Source: Planctomycetales bacterium (GTDB lineage: Bacteria; Planctomycetota; Planctomycetia; Pirellulales; Lacipirellulaceae). From it: a stretch of DNA of 64,000 nucleotides. Shown here piece by piece: positions 45,811-55,117 of the stretch. The translations under genes and the position numbers were made by a program. Location of the stretch: contig JAGQOW010000001.1 of the NCBI GenBank assembly GCA_020427155.1, positions 1 to 64,000 of the forward strand. Reading direction: 5' to 3'. The stretch's first letter is position 1. Every line of letters starts with the position of its first letter. The notes under the pieces were generated by a model. That model ran no database searches. It saw nothing but the letters and a program-made list of their open reading frames with translations, and was not told the origin of the DNA.

Positions 45811-46365
45811 TTGCTAGTTTTTGAGGAAACGGGATACGGACCGGCCTTCGCGGGTTTGTTGCAGTACGATCGGCTGCGTCCGCTAGGCGCAGGTACGCCG
45901 GACGAAGGACATCGCGCCACTCTAGGGCGGCTCTCGCTCGACGAGGCGTTTGCCCATACTCCGATCGTCGATAGCGACATGGCCCGCTGTTGTTTGTCGG
46001 CAGTATGGTTGTTGCACGACTTTCTTGACGAGTCGCACACCATCAGCCAAGGCATTGAGACCCGGTCGGGAAGTTTCTGGCACGGCATCATGCATCGTCG
46101 CGAGGGCGATTTCTCTAATGCCAAGTACTGGTTCCGCCGGGTGGACCATCATCCGGTTTATGAACGATTGGCGGCAGCAACGAACGCCCTCGGCGAGGAA
46201 GATTTTTTGGTGGCGGGCGATTGGGATCCATTCCGGTTTGTCGATCTCTGCCAGGCGGCAGTAAAGGGCAACGGGTCGGTGGTCGCAAGCTGCCAGAAGA
46301 TTCAGCAACTCGAGTGGGAATTGCTGTTCGACCACTGTTACGCCGCTGCTATTTGTCGGCGCTAG
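45811..46365 (+). CDS. Conserved hypothetical protein
   Basis: 184 residues. The start is uncertain: TTG 45811 with GGAGG 8 bp upstream is my choice; an in-frame TTG at 45748 and a GTG at 45796 are alternatives. The segment SGSFWHGIMHRREGDFSNAKYWFRRVDHHPVY (about residues 85-115) is highly patterned and probably a conserved core, with His and Trp residues that could bind a ligand. I do not recognise the family beyond its likely presence in other planctomycetes. Confidence 0.7.
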   Translation: MLVFEETGYGPAFAGLLQYDRLRPLGAGTPDEGHRATLGRLSLDEAFAHTPIVDSDMARCCLSAVWLLHDFLDESHTISQGIETRSGSFWHGIMHRREGDFSNAKYWFRRVDHHPVYERLAAATNALGEEDFLVAGDWDPFRFVDLCQAAVKGNGSVVASCQKIQQLEWELLFDHCYAAAICRR

Positions 46366-46673
46366 GCGCATCTTTACGGCTGCGTGGACCGGGGTAGTAG
46401 GCCAGCTCATACTTGAGTGGCGATTGCCACTACGTTGAAGGACCAATGCCCGAATAACCAATTCTCTCGCATAGTAAGAGCAATTCATGGGTTATTCGGG
46501 CATTGGTGATTCCTTTCTGCTCGGCGGTAATTCCTAAGGTGATCCGCGTCTTGGCCTGGCGCGGCCCTTGCAAGGGTACTGCAAAAGCCGATACTGAAGG
46601 TTTAGCAACCTCACCGCTCGCGGCTTTCTTCCTAGCGAGAAAAGTGCCTTCCGAGTGATTTAGAAAGGGTCAA
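46366..46673. other. Intergenic region upstream of tpx
   Basis: This 308-bp gap holds the long inverted repeat at 46442-46507. No open frame with coding features is present. The tpx promoter should lie after the inverted repeat, but no clear -35/-10 pair stood out. AGAAAGGG at about 46662-46669 is the tpx ribosome binding site. Confidence 0.5.
46442..46507. repeat. 18-bp perfect inverted repeat
   Basis: The arms at 46442-46459 and 46490-46507 are perfectly complementary (ACCAATGCCCGAATAACC and its reverse complement). The 30-nt interior can pair further (AATTCTCT with AGAGCAATT, one bulge). No T tract, so it is not a standard terminator; it may be a structured leader element or the footprint of a mobile element. 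Confidence 0.8.
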
Positions 46674-47195
46674 ATGATGTCGCGTTCAGGAGCCATTACG
46701 TTTAAGGGCAATCCGATGACACTTGCCGGCGAGGCAGTAGTCGTCGGCCAGGCAGCGCCAGAGTTCAAGCTGCACTATTTTCAGGATGGCATGCAACAGC
46801 TCACCCTGGCCGATTTGAAGGGCAAGCCGTCGATTCTCAGCGTCGTGCCTTCGCTCGATACTGGGGTGTGTGCGATGCAGACCAAGAAATTCAACGAGGC
46901 GCTGGGAAAGTTGGGCGACTCGGTGAATGCCCTGACGGTCAGTCTGGACTTGCCGTTTGCCATGAATCGGTTCTGTGGGGCCGAAGAGATTACCAATCTG
47001 CAGTCGGCAAGCGATTATCAGGACCGGTCTTTTGGAAACAATTGGGGTACTTTGATCGAAGAGTTGAAGATTCTGACACGGGCGATTTTCGTTCTCGACG
47101 CTGGTGGAAAAGTTACCTATGTAGAGTATGTTCCAGAAGTGACGAGCGAACCGGATTACGATGCCGCGATGGCGGCGCTCAATGCGCAATTGTGA
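46674..47195 (+). CDS. tpx: Thiol peroxidase
   Basis: 173 residues, cytoplasmic. It reduces hydrogen and alkyl peroxides. The peroxidatic Cys66 lies in SLDTGVC and the resolving Cys101 in RFCGAEE, the fixed Tpx arrangement. FKGNPMTLAGEAVVVGQAAPEF is the typical N-terminus. It is followed by a 2-Cys peroxiredoxin and a MauG-like protein. Confidence 0.96.
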   Translation: MMSRSGAITFKGNPMTLAGEAVVVGQAAPEFKLHYFQDGMQQLTLADLKGKPSILSVVPSLDTGVCAMQTKKFNEALGKLGDSVNALTVSLDLPFAMNRFCGAEEITNLQSASDYQDRSFGNNWGTLIEELKILTRAIFVLDAGGKVTYVEYVPEVTSEPDYDAAMAALNAQL

Positions 47196-47290
47196 GTGGC
47201 GAAAGGAATCGGTCAGCAACGGACCCAACTTGTGTGAGAAGATCAATTAAACTTTTTGTTTATCAGCAATAAGGTGAGAGGATAGATCGT

Positions 47291-47881
47291 ATGGGATGCT
47301 TAGTACAACAACCGGCGCCGTCATTCAAATCGCAGGCGGTGATGCCAGATGGATCGTTTAAGGAAGTTTCGCTGGAAGATTATCGCGGACAGTATGTCCT
47401 GCTGTTCTTTTATCCGCTGGATTTTACCTTTGTTTGCCCGACTGAGATCATCGCTTTTTCCGACGCGGCCGCGGCATTCCAGGAGCGGAATGTCCAGTTG
47501 CTGAGCTGTTCGGTCGACAGCCACTTCACGCATTTGGCCTGGCGAAACACTCCTCGCAATGAGGGCGGGTTGGGCGATATTCAGTTTCCGATGCTGGCTG
47601 ATTTGAACAAGAAGATATCCGAAGACTACGGGGTGTTGCTGGCTGGCGGTATCTCGTTGCGGGGGTTGTTTCTGATCGACAAAGAAGGGGTCGTTCGTCA
47701 TCAATTGGTAAACGATTTGCCCTTGGGGCGGAGCGTGGATGAGGCGTTGCGGTTGGTCGACGCGCTGCAGTTTTTCGAACAGAACGGCGAAGTTTGCCCG
47801 GCGAATTGGAAGAAGGGCGATCTGACGATCAAGCCGAGCCCTGCGGACAGCCGCGAGTATTTTCAGAAAGCCAACTCCTGA
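47291..47881 (+). CDS. Typical 2-Cys peroxiredoxin
   Basis: 196 residues of the AhpC/Prx1 group. The peroxidatic Cys49 lies in [10 protein letters not shown] and the resolving Cys169 in GEVCPANW. Sequence details such as [19 protein letters not shown] fit the Prx1 subgroup. Probably in one operon with tpx (95 bp apart) and the di-heme peroxidase-like gene (40 bp apart). Confidence 0.95.
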   Translation: MGCLVQQPAPSFKSQAVMPDGSFKEVSLEDYRGQYVLLFFYPLDFTFVCPTEIIAFSDAAAAFQERNVQLLSCSVDSHFTHLAWRNTPRNEGGLGDIQFPMLADLNKKISEDYGVLLAGGISLRGLFLIDKEGVVRHQLVNDLPLGRSVDEALRLVDALQFFEQNGEVCPANWKKGDLTIKPSPADSREYFQKANS

Positions 47882-47921
47882 CTCGAATTCCGGAAGTGAC
47901 TACTAGAGGGGAGGAAATACC

Positions 47922-49442
47922 ATGGGCCGATTCATTGCAGTAGTAATAGTGTTGGTGGTTGTTGCGCTGCTGATCAACAGTTTTGTTCTGGGTAAGAAAG
48001 AGCCGCCGCCCGTGGTTCACGATGAGGCGCCACCTTTTGTTGCCCAACCGGCTGAGCCTGAGGGCGAACCAGCAAAGGAAGAAGAGGCCGAGGCAGAAGC
48101 GCCAATGCCTGAAGTATTAGCGCCAGAAGCATCGGCAGAAGAGCCGGTCGAGGAACCTGAGGTTACTGAGCAGCCCGAGGCTGACGAAGAAGAATCAGAG
48201 GCTGACGAAACGGAGGAGCCTGCCGCAGAGAGCCCAGCCGAGTCGGCAGGCGAGGAGGAAGTCGAAGCCCCGAGTTCGGCGGTCTTGTTGGGCAGCCCCG
48301 AGCTGACGGCAGGCATTCCGGGCGAGGGCGAACTAACGCAAGATCAGCTCGACGTATGGCTCGCGGAGCCGAGCAACCACGAAACGTTGACACCCGAGTT
48401 GCCCTTGGGGCTGGCCGCAGGCGCGGGCGGTATCCAGGGGATTGATGCCAATCCGCTTACCCGGGCAAAGATCGAACTGGGTCGACAACTGTATTTCGAT
48501 ACCCGTCTTTCGGCCGACAATACCGTGAGCTGTGCCAGTTGCCATGCACCCGAGTTCGGTTATGCCAAGGACACGCAGTTCGGCGTGGGTATCGAAGGGC
48601 AGGAGGGAGGGCGCAACTCGCCGGTCGCATACAACCGTATCTTGAGTGGTGCGCAGTTCTGGGATGGCCGAGCCGAGTCGCTCGAGGCGCAGGCCGTCGG
48701 CCCGATTGCCAACCCCATCGAGATGGGCAACACCCATGAAGCCTGTGTCGAAACGCTCAACGGAATTGAGGGTTACCGGGCGCAGTTCGCTGCGATTTTT
48801 GAAGATGGTATCACGATCGACAACGTGGGGCGGGCGATCGCTAGTTTCGAACGCGCCATTGTGTCCGGGCCTGCGCCCTGGGACTATTACGAGCAGCTAA
48901 GCAACTTTGAGAAGAGCTTTGCCGACGACATTGCCGACCTGGAAGTTCTCAGGGAAGAGGATGAAGAGTTGTACGAACAGTACATGGCTCTCAAGTCGGC
49001 GAGCGAAGCGAATCCGATCAGCGAGAGCGCGGCTCGCGGTGGTGAGTTGTTCTTCAGCGACAAGGCAGGCTGCACCGCATGTCATGTAGGTGCGAACTTT
49101 ACCGATGAGAAATACCACAATCTCGGCGTAGGAATGGATGCCGAAGAACCTGATCTAGGTCGATTTGCGGAAACAAACGAAGAGAAGGATCGCGGCGCGT
49201 TCAAGACACCGACGATTCGCAATGTCGCGCTCACGGGCCCTTACATGCACGATGGCACCCAGAAGACCTTGATGGAAGTCGTAGAGTGGTATGCCAAGGG
49301 AGGCCACCCCAACGATCACCTGAGCGAAAACATCAAGAAGCTCGAACTGAGCGACCAAGACAAGCAAGACCTGGTGGCCTTCATGGCTGAGGGATTGCTT
49401 GGCGAGTTTCCCGAGGTAGAGACAGGGCGCTTGCCGCAGTAA
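47922..49442 (+). CDS. Di-heme cytochrome c peroxidase / MauG family protein
   Basis: 506 residues. An N-terminal membrane helix (about 4-22) anchors it, followed by an unusually long acidic Glu/Pro/Ala linker (about 30-125), then a di-heme domain. Heme motifs are CASCH (204-208) and CTACH (384-388); VGPIANPIEMG between them and the C-terminal FKTPTIRNVALTGPYMHDG are family hallmarks. The enzyme reduces hydrogen peroxide with periplasmic electrons or carries out MauG-like oxidation. The linker could reach across the periplasm. Confidence 0.93.
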   Translation: MGRFIAVVIVLVVVALLINSFVLGKKEPPPVVHDEAPPFVAQPAEPEGEPAKEEEAEAEAPMPEVLAPEASAEEPVEEPEVTEQPEADEEESEADETEEPAAESPAESAGEEEVEAPSSAVLLGSPELTAGIPGEGELTQDQLDVWLAEPSNHETLTPELPLGLAAGAGGIQGIDANPLTRAKIELGRQLYFDTRLSADNTVSCASCHAPEFGYAKDTQFGVGIEGQEGGRNSPVAYNRILSGAQFWDGRAESLEAQAVGPIANPIEMGNTHEACVETLNGIEGYRAQFAAIFEDGITIDNVGRAIASFERAIVSGPAPWDYYEQLSNFEKSFADDIADLEVLREEDEELYEQYMALKSASEANPISESAARGGELFFSDKAGCTACHVGANFTDEKYHNLGVGMDAEEPDLGRFAETNEEKDRGAFKTPTIRNVALTGPYMHDGTQKTLMEVVEWYAKGGHPNDHLSENIKKLELSDQDKQDLVAFMAEGLLGEFPEVETGRLPQ

Positions 49443-49506
49443 CGCAATGACTCAGCAGCGCAGCCAAGGCGAGACGCCGGCGGTTGGGTTAGCTGGCGCG
49501 GTTGGA

Positions 49507-49986
49507 TTAGCTGGCAGGGCCTTCGGGCTCGTCGTCGATGACGTTGGCGTCGATGACCCGGGCGTCGATCACCGTGTCGCCCGTGGGAGGGTGCGCGGGA
49601 CCTTGCCACACAGTGGTGGTCCGCACCTGAAGGTGTTTGGCCAGCCATAGCTGGATGCCCTTGCGGACGAGGGCCCGAAAGGGCGGCACCAGCAGCGCGA
49701 GCCCCAGCACGTCGGTCAGTACTCCCGGAGTAATCAGCAGGATGCCTGCCACGAGGATCAGTGCGCCGTCGCCCAGCGCCTGGGCCGGGAGCATTCCCTG
49801 CCGCATCTCGGTTTGGACGCGATACAGGGCCCGCCAGCCTTGCCACCGGGCAAGTGCGGCGCCTAAAGCGCCGGTGGCGAGAACGACGAAGATGGTCGTC
49901 CAGAAACCGAACACGGCGCTAAGCTGAACCAAAAGCCATAGCTCGACTAGCGGAACGATGGTAAACAGCAAGAACAGCAGCAGCAT
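49507..49986 (-). CDS. FxsA family membrane protein
   Basis: 159 residues from the ATG at 49986; upstream in-frame codons are not coding-like. Two to three membrane helices (about 2-40 and 72-105) and the pattern LFLLFTIVPLVELWLL with ITPGVLTDVLGLALLVPPFR are typical of FxsA, named for phage exclusion suppression when overproduced in E. coli. The C-terminus has a hydrophilic tail. Divergent from a small membrane protein gene 85 bp away. Confidence 0.9.
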   Translation of the reverse strand: MLLLFLLFTIVPLVELWLLVQLSAVFGFWTTIFVVLATGALGAALARWQGWRALYRVQTEMRQGMLPAQALGDGALILVAGILLITPGVLTDVLGLALLVPPFRALVRKGIQLWLAKHLQVRTTTVWQGPAHPPTGDTVIDARVIDANVIDDEPEGPAS

Positions 49987-50071
49987 GACTCGGCTCGCGG
50001 GCGGTGGAGGGGCGAGAGTATTACTGTAATGGTAGTCCTCGGGCCTCATCAAACAATGGCTGGAGTCAGCG

Positions 50072-50281
50072 ATGAATGACAAGCCACCGCGAATTGGATT
50101 TCCCGCTTGGGCAGGGCCGGGGCTGGGGGCACTGCTGGGGGCTTTCATCGGCTTCTGTACGCTGTTGCAGAACGAGCCGGTAAGCCCTTGGCCGCCGATG
50201 TATACGATCGGGCTGGGCGTGTTGATCGGCACAATCGCCGGTGGATTGCTGGCATTGCGCGAGCGCAAGCGGCGGGAGTAG
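50072..50281 (+). CDS. Small two-helix membrane protein
   Basis: 69 residues with two predicted membrane helices (about 11-31 and 44-61) and a basic RERKRRE tail. The frame is clean and has normal composition. I do not recognise a family. It is divergent from fxsA and convergent with the ABC transporter operon. Confidence 0.6.
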   Translation: MNDKPPRIGFPAWAGPGLGALLGAFIGFCTLLQNEPVSPWPPMYTIGLGVLIGTIAGGLLALRERKRRE

Positions 50282-50428
50282 TTAAAGCAAACGGTACTGG
50301 CAGCGCGAAGTGGCCAGTATCGAGGAATTAATTGGTCCACGTAAACCTGAGAGAGTGACTCTACTCGCGGCCATAGGTAGGCGAAAGAGCTCGCACAGCT
50401 GATTCTCGGTCGTCTTGGGCGGCCTGCA

Positions 50429-52288
50429 TCAAGTGCGATCGACGCGCTGCTTTTCGCGCTGAGCAACCAACTCCCGGATGTGGTCCAAGTCGTCGTTGGG
50501 GGTTGCGCTGATGAGCCGGCGGGTGTAGGCTTCTTGGGGGTCGGCGTAGATCGCTTCGGAGGGGCCAAACTCGACGATCTTGCCCTTGTTCATCACGGCC
50601 ATCATGTCGGCCATGAATTTGACGACGCTTAAGTCGTGACTGATAAAAATGTAAGTGAGGCCGTGCTTATCTTGCAGGTCGTTGAGCAAGTTTAATACCT
50701 GGGCTTGGACCGAGACGTCGAGCGCCGAGACCGACTCGTCGCAAATAATGAATTCGGGTTTGACGGCGATTGCCCGCGCGATGCAGATGCGTTGTCGCTG
50801 ACCTCCAGAAAACTCGTGAGGGTAACGCCGCAGGTGGTCGGGCTCGAGGTCGACTTCTTCGAGCAGAGCGGCGGCCCGATCGCGCCGGTCGCGGCGGCTC
50901 GTGCCAATGCCTTGAATGACCATCGGCTCGGTAATGGCCGATTCGATGGTCATCCGGGGATTGAGCGAGCCGTAGGGGTCTTGAAAAATGATTTGCATGC
51001 GGCTGCGAATCTTGCGTAGCTGCTTGGCGCCCAAATCGGCCAGCTTGACGCCGTCGAAGCGCACCTCGCCGCCGGTAGGTTCGATAAGCCGCAGAATAGC
51101 TCGTCCGGCGGTCGTTTTGCCGCAGCCCGACTCGCCGACGAGTCCGAGTGTTTGGCCCTGGTAGACTTTGAAGCTGATGCCGTCGACGGCGCGTACGTAG
51201 TCGACCACTCGTGAAAAGACCCCGCGGCGCACGGGGAAATGAACCTGTAGATCTCTTACGTCCAGCAGTGGGGCTGCCGCCTCGCTAACGGTCGAAGTGT
51301 CGGCCTCTCGCGGGGTTTGCTCCCAGGGATGGCCCATGGCTGCCAACTCGGATTGTGGGTGCAGCAAGCGGCCGCGGCCTTGCTCGGTAAGCTCTTGCAG
51401 CCGCTCGTCAGTCATTTTCTTTTCGATGATTCTGATCTGCCCGTCGACAACTTCGGTCTCCATAAAGTCGTCGACCGTTGGCAGTCGGCGGTAGACGCTG
51501 TCTAACCGCGGCCGGCAGGCAAGCAGCCCTTTGGTGTAAGGATGTTGGGGGTTGGAAAAGATATCGAGCACCGGTCCGTGCTCGACCATCTCGCCTTGGT
51601 ACATGACGAGCACTTCGTCGGCGATTTCGGCGATGACCCCCAAGTCGTGCGTGATGAAGAGGATTGCCATGCCGCGGCTGTCGCGGAGCTTGCGCAGCAT
51701 GTCGAGAATCTGGGCTTGAATCGTGACATCGAGCGCCGTGGTGGGCTCGTCGGCAATCAGTAGCTTGGGATTGCAGGACAAGGCCATGGCGATCATGACC
51801 CGCTGCTTCTGACCCCCCGACATCTGGTGGGGATAAGAATCGACCCGTTGTTCTGGTTCGGGAATCCCGACCTCGCGGAAGAGGTCGATCGTCCGCTGCC
51901 GCGCCTGCTCTTTGGTTGCCTGCTGGTGCAAGATGATCGCCTCGGCGACCTGGCTGCCGACGGTGAATACCGGGTTGAGCGAGGTCATCGGCTCTTGAAA
52001 GATCATGCTCACATCTTTGCCGCGGATGCTGCGCATCTCTGGTTCGGGGAGGCCGACGAGATCTTTGCCAAGCAGAGAAATCTTGCCCGACTCGATTTTT
52101 GCCGAAGATGCCAGCAATTGCATGACTGAGAGCGACGTGACCGACTTGCCCGAACCGCTCTCGCCGACGATGCCCAGTGTGTGCCCCACCTCGACACGAA
52201 AGGTTACGCCGTCGACGGCGCGCACGACGCCCTCGTCGGTATGGAAGTAGGTGCGAAGATCGTTGATATCGAGGACAGGTGTGTTCAT
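50429..52288 (-). CDS. Peptide ABC transporter, two ATPase domains in one protein
   Basis: 619 residues, a fusion of DppD/OppD-like and DppF/OppF-like ATPases as in GsiA. Domain 1 (about 1-265) has Walker A GESGSGKS, signature MSGGQKQR and Walker [13 protein letters not shown]; domain 2 (about 345-600) has [17 protein letters not shown] and [11 protein letters not shown]. Each is followed by the oligopeptide-type C-terminal extension. It energises import through the two permeases upstream; 621 bp with the GxxExxY remnant separate it from them. Confidence 0.95.
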   Translation of the reverse strand: MNTPVLDINDLRTYFHTDEGVVRAVDGVTFRVEVGHTLGIVGESGSGKSVTSLSVMQLLASSAKIESGKISLLGKDLVGLPEPEMRSIRGKDVSMIFQEPMTSLNPVFTVGSQVAEAIILHQQATKEQARQRTIDLFREVGIPEPEQRVDSYPHQMSGGQKQRVMIAMALSCNPKLLIADEPTTALDVTIQAQILDMLRKLRDSRGMAILFITHDLGVIAEIADEVLVMYQGEMVEHGPVLDIFSNPQHPYTKGLLACRPRLDSVYRRLPTVDDFMETEVVDGQIRIIEKKMTDERLQELTEQGRGRLLHPQSELAAMGHPWEQTPREADTSTVSEAAAPLLDVRDLQVHFPVRRGVFSRVVDYVRAVDGISFKVYQGQTLGLVGESGCGKTTAGRAILRLIEPTGGEVRFDGVKLADLGAKQLRKIRSRMQIIFQDPYGSLNPRMTIESAITEPMVIQGIGTSRRDRRDRAAALLEEVDLEPDHLRRYPHEFSGGQRQRICIARAIAVKPEFIICDESVSALDVSVQAQVLNLLNDLQDKHGLTYIFISHDLSVVKFMADMMAVMNKGKIVEFGPSEAIYADPQEAYTRRLISATPNDDLDHIRELVAQREKQRVDRT

Positions 52289-52340
52289 AGAGGGATAGCC
52301 GCGAAAAACACAAAAAGACGCAAAAAGTGAAATGTTAGGT

Positions 52341-52738
52341 TTAGTTCTGGGTCATTAGGTATTTCTTGACATAAAGTCTGGACGCGCCGAAGTTATTGAG
52401 CAGTCCAGTTTCTGTGCGTGTGGAGGCCAAGTATCCAAGTAGCCGGGCAACGTGCTCGTAGCAATTGCTTTGCAAGCCTTCAGTTCGACGATGAGGCAGC
52501 CTTCAACATACAAATCGGCGAAATACTCACCAAGGGTCGTACCATCTTCGTCATGTACTTTGAGCGGGAATTGCTGTTCAACTTCTAAACCTTGCTTCCG
52601 TAGTCGATGGACCAGAGCGTTTTCGCAAACCTTTTCCAAATGTCCGCAGCAAAGAAACTTGTGAATGGCGAAACTAGTTTCGCGAACCAGGTCGCACAGG
52701 TTATTGATGTTCTCCCATTGCTTTGCTGACACTGCCAT
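52341..52738 (-). pseudogene. GxxExxY protein gene with single-base frameshift
   Basis: From the ATG at 52738 the frame gives a GxxExxY (PDDEXK-like) protein: GHLEKVCENAL, GEYFADLYVE and VELKACKAIA. After residue 93 the frame is wrong; moving to the next frame restores the family C-terminus EHVARLLGYLAS, TGLLNNFG and YVKKYL, ending at 52341. One missing base near 52459-52460 (GCTACG where GCTAACGAG is expected) explains it. The Tyr of the motif is Cys here. Flanking DNA has CACAAAGA-type repeats often seen around this gene family. Confidence 0.85.
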
Positions 52739-52909
52739 ACCTTTGTATTGTTGATAGCCACAAAGAACACGAAAAGGGAAGACAAGAGCTAGAAGGCACC
52801 TCAATTGATCAACGGTGTTTTTAACTCATGAGTAATCCGATTGTCTCAGTTCTCATTTTTTTGTGGCTCTTTGTGATTCTTGTGGCAATTCTTTTTCTTC
52901 GTTGTGATG

Positions 52910-54007
52910 TTAGTGGCTGTCTTGGCGGAGGCGGGGGTCGGTGGCTTCTTGGAGGCCTTCGCCGATGAGATTGTACGCCAAAACGGTGAGAAAAATGGCG
53001 GTTCCTGGAAAGACGATCAACCACCAGGTTTGCTGGATCGCGTTGCGGCCTGATTTGAGCAGTGTTCCCCAGCTGGGATTGGGAGGCGAAGCTCCGAACC
53101 CCAAGTAGCTGAGGCCGCTTTCGATGAGAATAGCTGCGGCGATGCCGAAGGTGATCGGCACCAAGACCGGGGCCAGAGCGTTGCGCAGCACGTGCAAAAA
53201 CATGATTCTCCAGCGGCTTGCCCCCAACGCCCGGGCGGCGGCGATGAACTCCATTTGCTTGAGCTTTATAAACTCGGCCCGGGCCAGGCGGGCGATGCCG
53301 GTCCAGCTGGTAACGCCGACGATTGCCATGAGGTGATAATTGCTCACTTCATCGAGCATCGCCACTAGTGCCAAGATCAGCACAAGCGAAGGGATACACA
53401 TCACTACTTCGATCAACCGGCTCAGCAAGACGTCGACCCAGCCTCCCAGATAGCCCGCTAGTGCGCCGATCGTAATGCCAATCGCCCCGGCGATGCTCAT
53501 CGAAATAAAGCCAACGCTCAGCGCGATTTGGGTCCCGTGAACCATTTGGGCGAAGACGTCGAAGCCCACTTGATCGGTACCGAAAAAGTTGAGACGGCTG
53601 GGGCTGCCCTTGGTGCCCGAGGGGTTTCCCGGGCGGCCGGGCCATTCGTCGTTGCGCACCCGGCGGTAGGGGTCTTGATAGACGAGCGGCCAGATGGCCC
53701 AGCTGTCGGGATCTTTTTCCTTCAGGTTTTTGGGATAAGTGTTGCGAAAGCGGTCTTTGCGGAAGATTGGATTCTCCCAGGAGCGGACGTAATAGCCCAT
53801 GGCGGGGAAGTAGAGGGTGCCCTTGTACTTGCAGACAATGGGCTTCGTGCCGACGATCATCGGCGCAAAGATCGCCACGAGGCAGAGGAACACGACGAAC
53901 AACAGCGCAAGCATGCCAAGTTTGCGATGGCGGAAGCGCCGCCAGGCTTCACGCCAGAAGCCGTGAGAGGATGTATGTTCTGCCAGGTTGTTGGCATCGG
54001 TGGTCAT
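52910..54007 (-). CDS. Peptide ABC transporter permease, DppC/OppC type
   Basis: 365 residues. An N-terminal helix at about 30-52, a large periplasmic insert (about 55-165) and five further helices. The cytoplasmic EAA loop reads AARALGASRWRIMFLHVLRNAL, the contact site for the ATPases. GTDQVGFDVFAQMVHG is the typical DppC segment. It follows the DppB-type gene by 74 bp. Confidence 0.94.
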   Translation of the reverse strand: MTTDANNLAEHTSSHGFWREAWRRFRHRKLGMLALLFVVFLCLVAIFAPMIVGTKPIVCKYKGTLYFPAMGYYVRSWENPIFRKDRFRNTYPKNLKEKDPDSWAIWPLVYQDPYRRVRNDEWPGRPGNPSGTKGSPSRLNFFGTDQVGFDVFAQMVHGTQIALSVGFISMSIAGAIGITIGALAGYLGGWVDVLLSRLIEVVMCIPSLVLILALVAMLDEVSNYHLMAIVGVTSWTGIARLARAEFIKLKQMEFIAAARALGASRWRIMFLHVLRNALAPVLVPITFGIAAAILIESGLSYLGFGASPPNPSWGTLLKSGRNAIQQTWWLIVFPGTAIFLTVLAYNLIGEGLQEATDPRLRQDSH

Positions 54008-54081
54008 GGAAGAGGGGGACTCCGGCGATTTGTCAGATTGCGGCTATTTTGTCGCTTGGCTCTTGGCTTGCTGTTGTTCTG

Positions 54082-55065
54082 CTAGTGGTAGGTGACTCGG
54101 GGATCGACAACGGCGTACAACACGTCGGCCAGTAATTGGCCCAGCAGCGTGAGCACTGAGAAGATGAGCGTCAGGCCCATGATTGTGTCGTAGTCGCGGC
54201 GGCCGATGGCCTCGAAATAGAGCCGGCCCATGCCGGGCCAGGTGAAGATCTGTTCGAGAATGACTGCCCCGCTGAGGAGGCTCGGCAGTGTGAGTCCGAT
54301 CAGTGTGACCAGGGGAATGAGCGTGTTGCGGAAAGCGTGATGGATGACAATGTTCGCGGGCGAAACTCCCTTGGCCCGAGCTGTGCGAATGTAGTCCTGG
54401 CGGACGACTTCCTGCATGTTTGCGCGAATGAAGCGCGAATAGTAGGCCAGGCTGCCATAGGTGAAGCAGGCGATCGGCATCGCGGCGTGCAGGAAGATGT
54501 CCCACGTCTTTCCGGCAAGCGAGAGCGATTGGAAATTATCACTGGTCATGCCAAACAACGGCAGCCAATCGAGCTTGACGGCAAACAGGATCTGTAGAAA
54601 CAGCGCCGCCACGAACGACGGCAGAGAATAGAGCATGTAAAGCAGCGAACTGACGGTCCGCTCGGTCTTGCTTCCAGAATGGACCGTCGACCACAGACCG
54701 ATGGGAATCGAAAGCAGGTAGGTGAGCACGAGCGAAGTGACCGAAAGGAGCATGGTCGCAGGAATTCGATCGGCAATGAGCTTGCTCACCGGTGCGTTGT
54801 TCTGGCTCAGCGATTTTCCCAGGTCGAGTCGCACGACGTTTCCCAGCCAGACAAAGTAGGCCTGGTGCCAGGGTTTGTCGAAGCCGTAGAGCTTTTCCAG
54901 CCGTTTGATTTCTTCGGGGCTGATTTGCTTGCTGGGATCCATCATCGTCGGATCCGCGGTGAGCGGCGTGCCCGGCATGTGGCGGACCAATCCGTACACG
55001 AGAAAGGTGATCAGCAACAGCGTCAGCAGGCCAATCCCTGTGCGGCGGATCAAGTAATGGAGCAT
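54082..55065 (-). CDS. Peptide ABC transporter permease, DppB/OppB type
   Basis: 327 residues with six membrane helices. The N-terminus LIRRTGIGLLTLLLITFLVYGLVRHMPGTP is typical, and the EAA loop reads RTARAKGVSPANIVIHHAFRNTLIPL. The C-terminal EQIFTWPGMGRLYFEAI is also characteristic. Located 52 bp after the binding-protein gene. Confidence 0.95.
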   Translation of the reverse strand: MLHYLIRRTGIGLLTLLLITFLVYGLVRHMPGTPLTADPTMMDPSKQISPEEIKRLEKLYGFDKPWHQAYFVWLGNVVRLDLGKSLSQNNAPVSKLIADRIPATMLLSVTSLVLTYLLSIPIGLWSTVHSGSKTERTVSSLLYMLYSLPSFVAALFLQILFAVKLDWLPLFGMTSDNFQSLSLAGKTWDIFLHAAMPIACFTYGSLAYYSRFIRANMQEVVRQDYIRTARAKGVSPANIVIHHAFRNTLIPLVTLIGLTLPSLLSGAVILEQIFTWPGMGRLYFEAIGRRDYDTIMGLTLIFSVLTLLGQLLADVLYAVVDPRVTYH

Positions 55066-55117
55066 GGTGGACGACAGACAAAAAGAGAAAGAAGCGCCGA
55101 GTCAATGGGTGCCTGCA

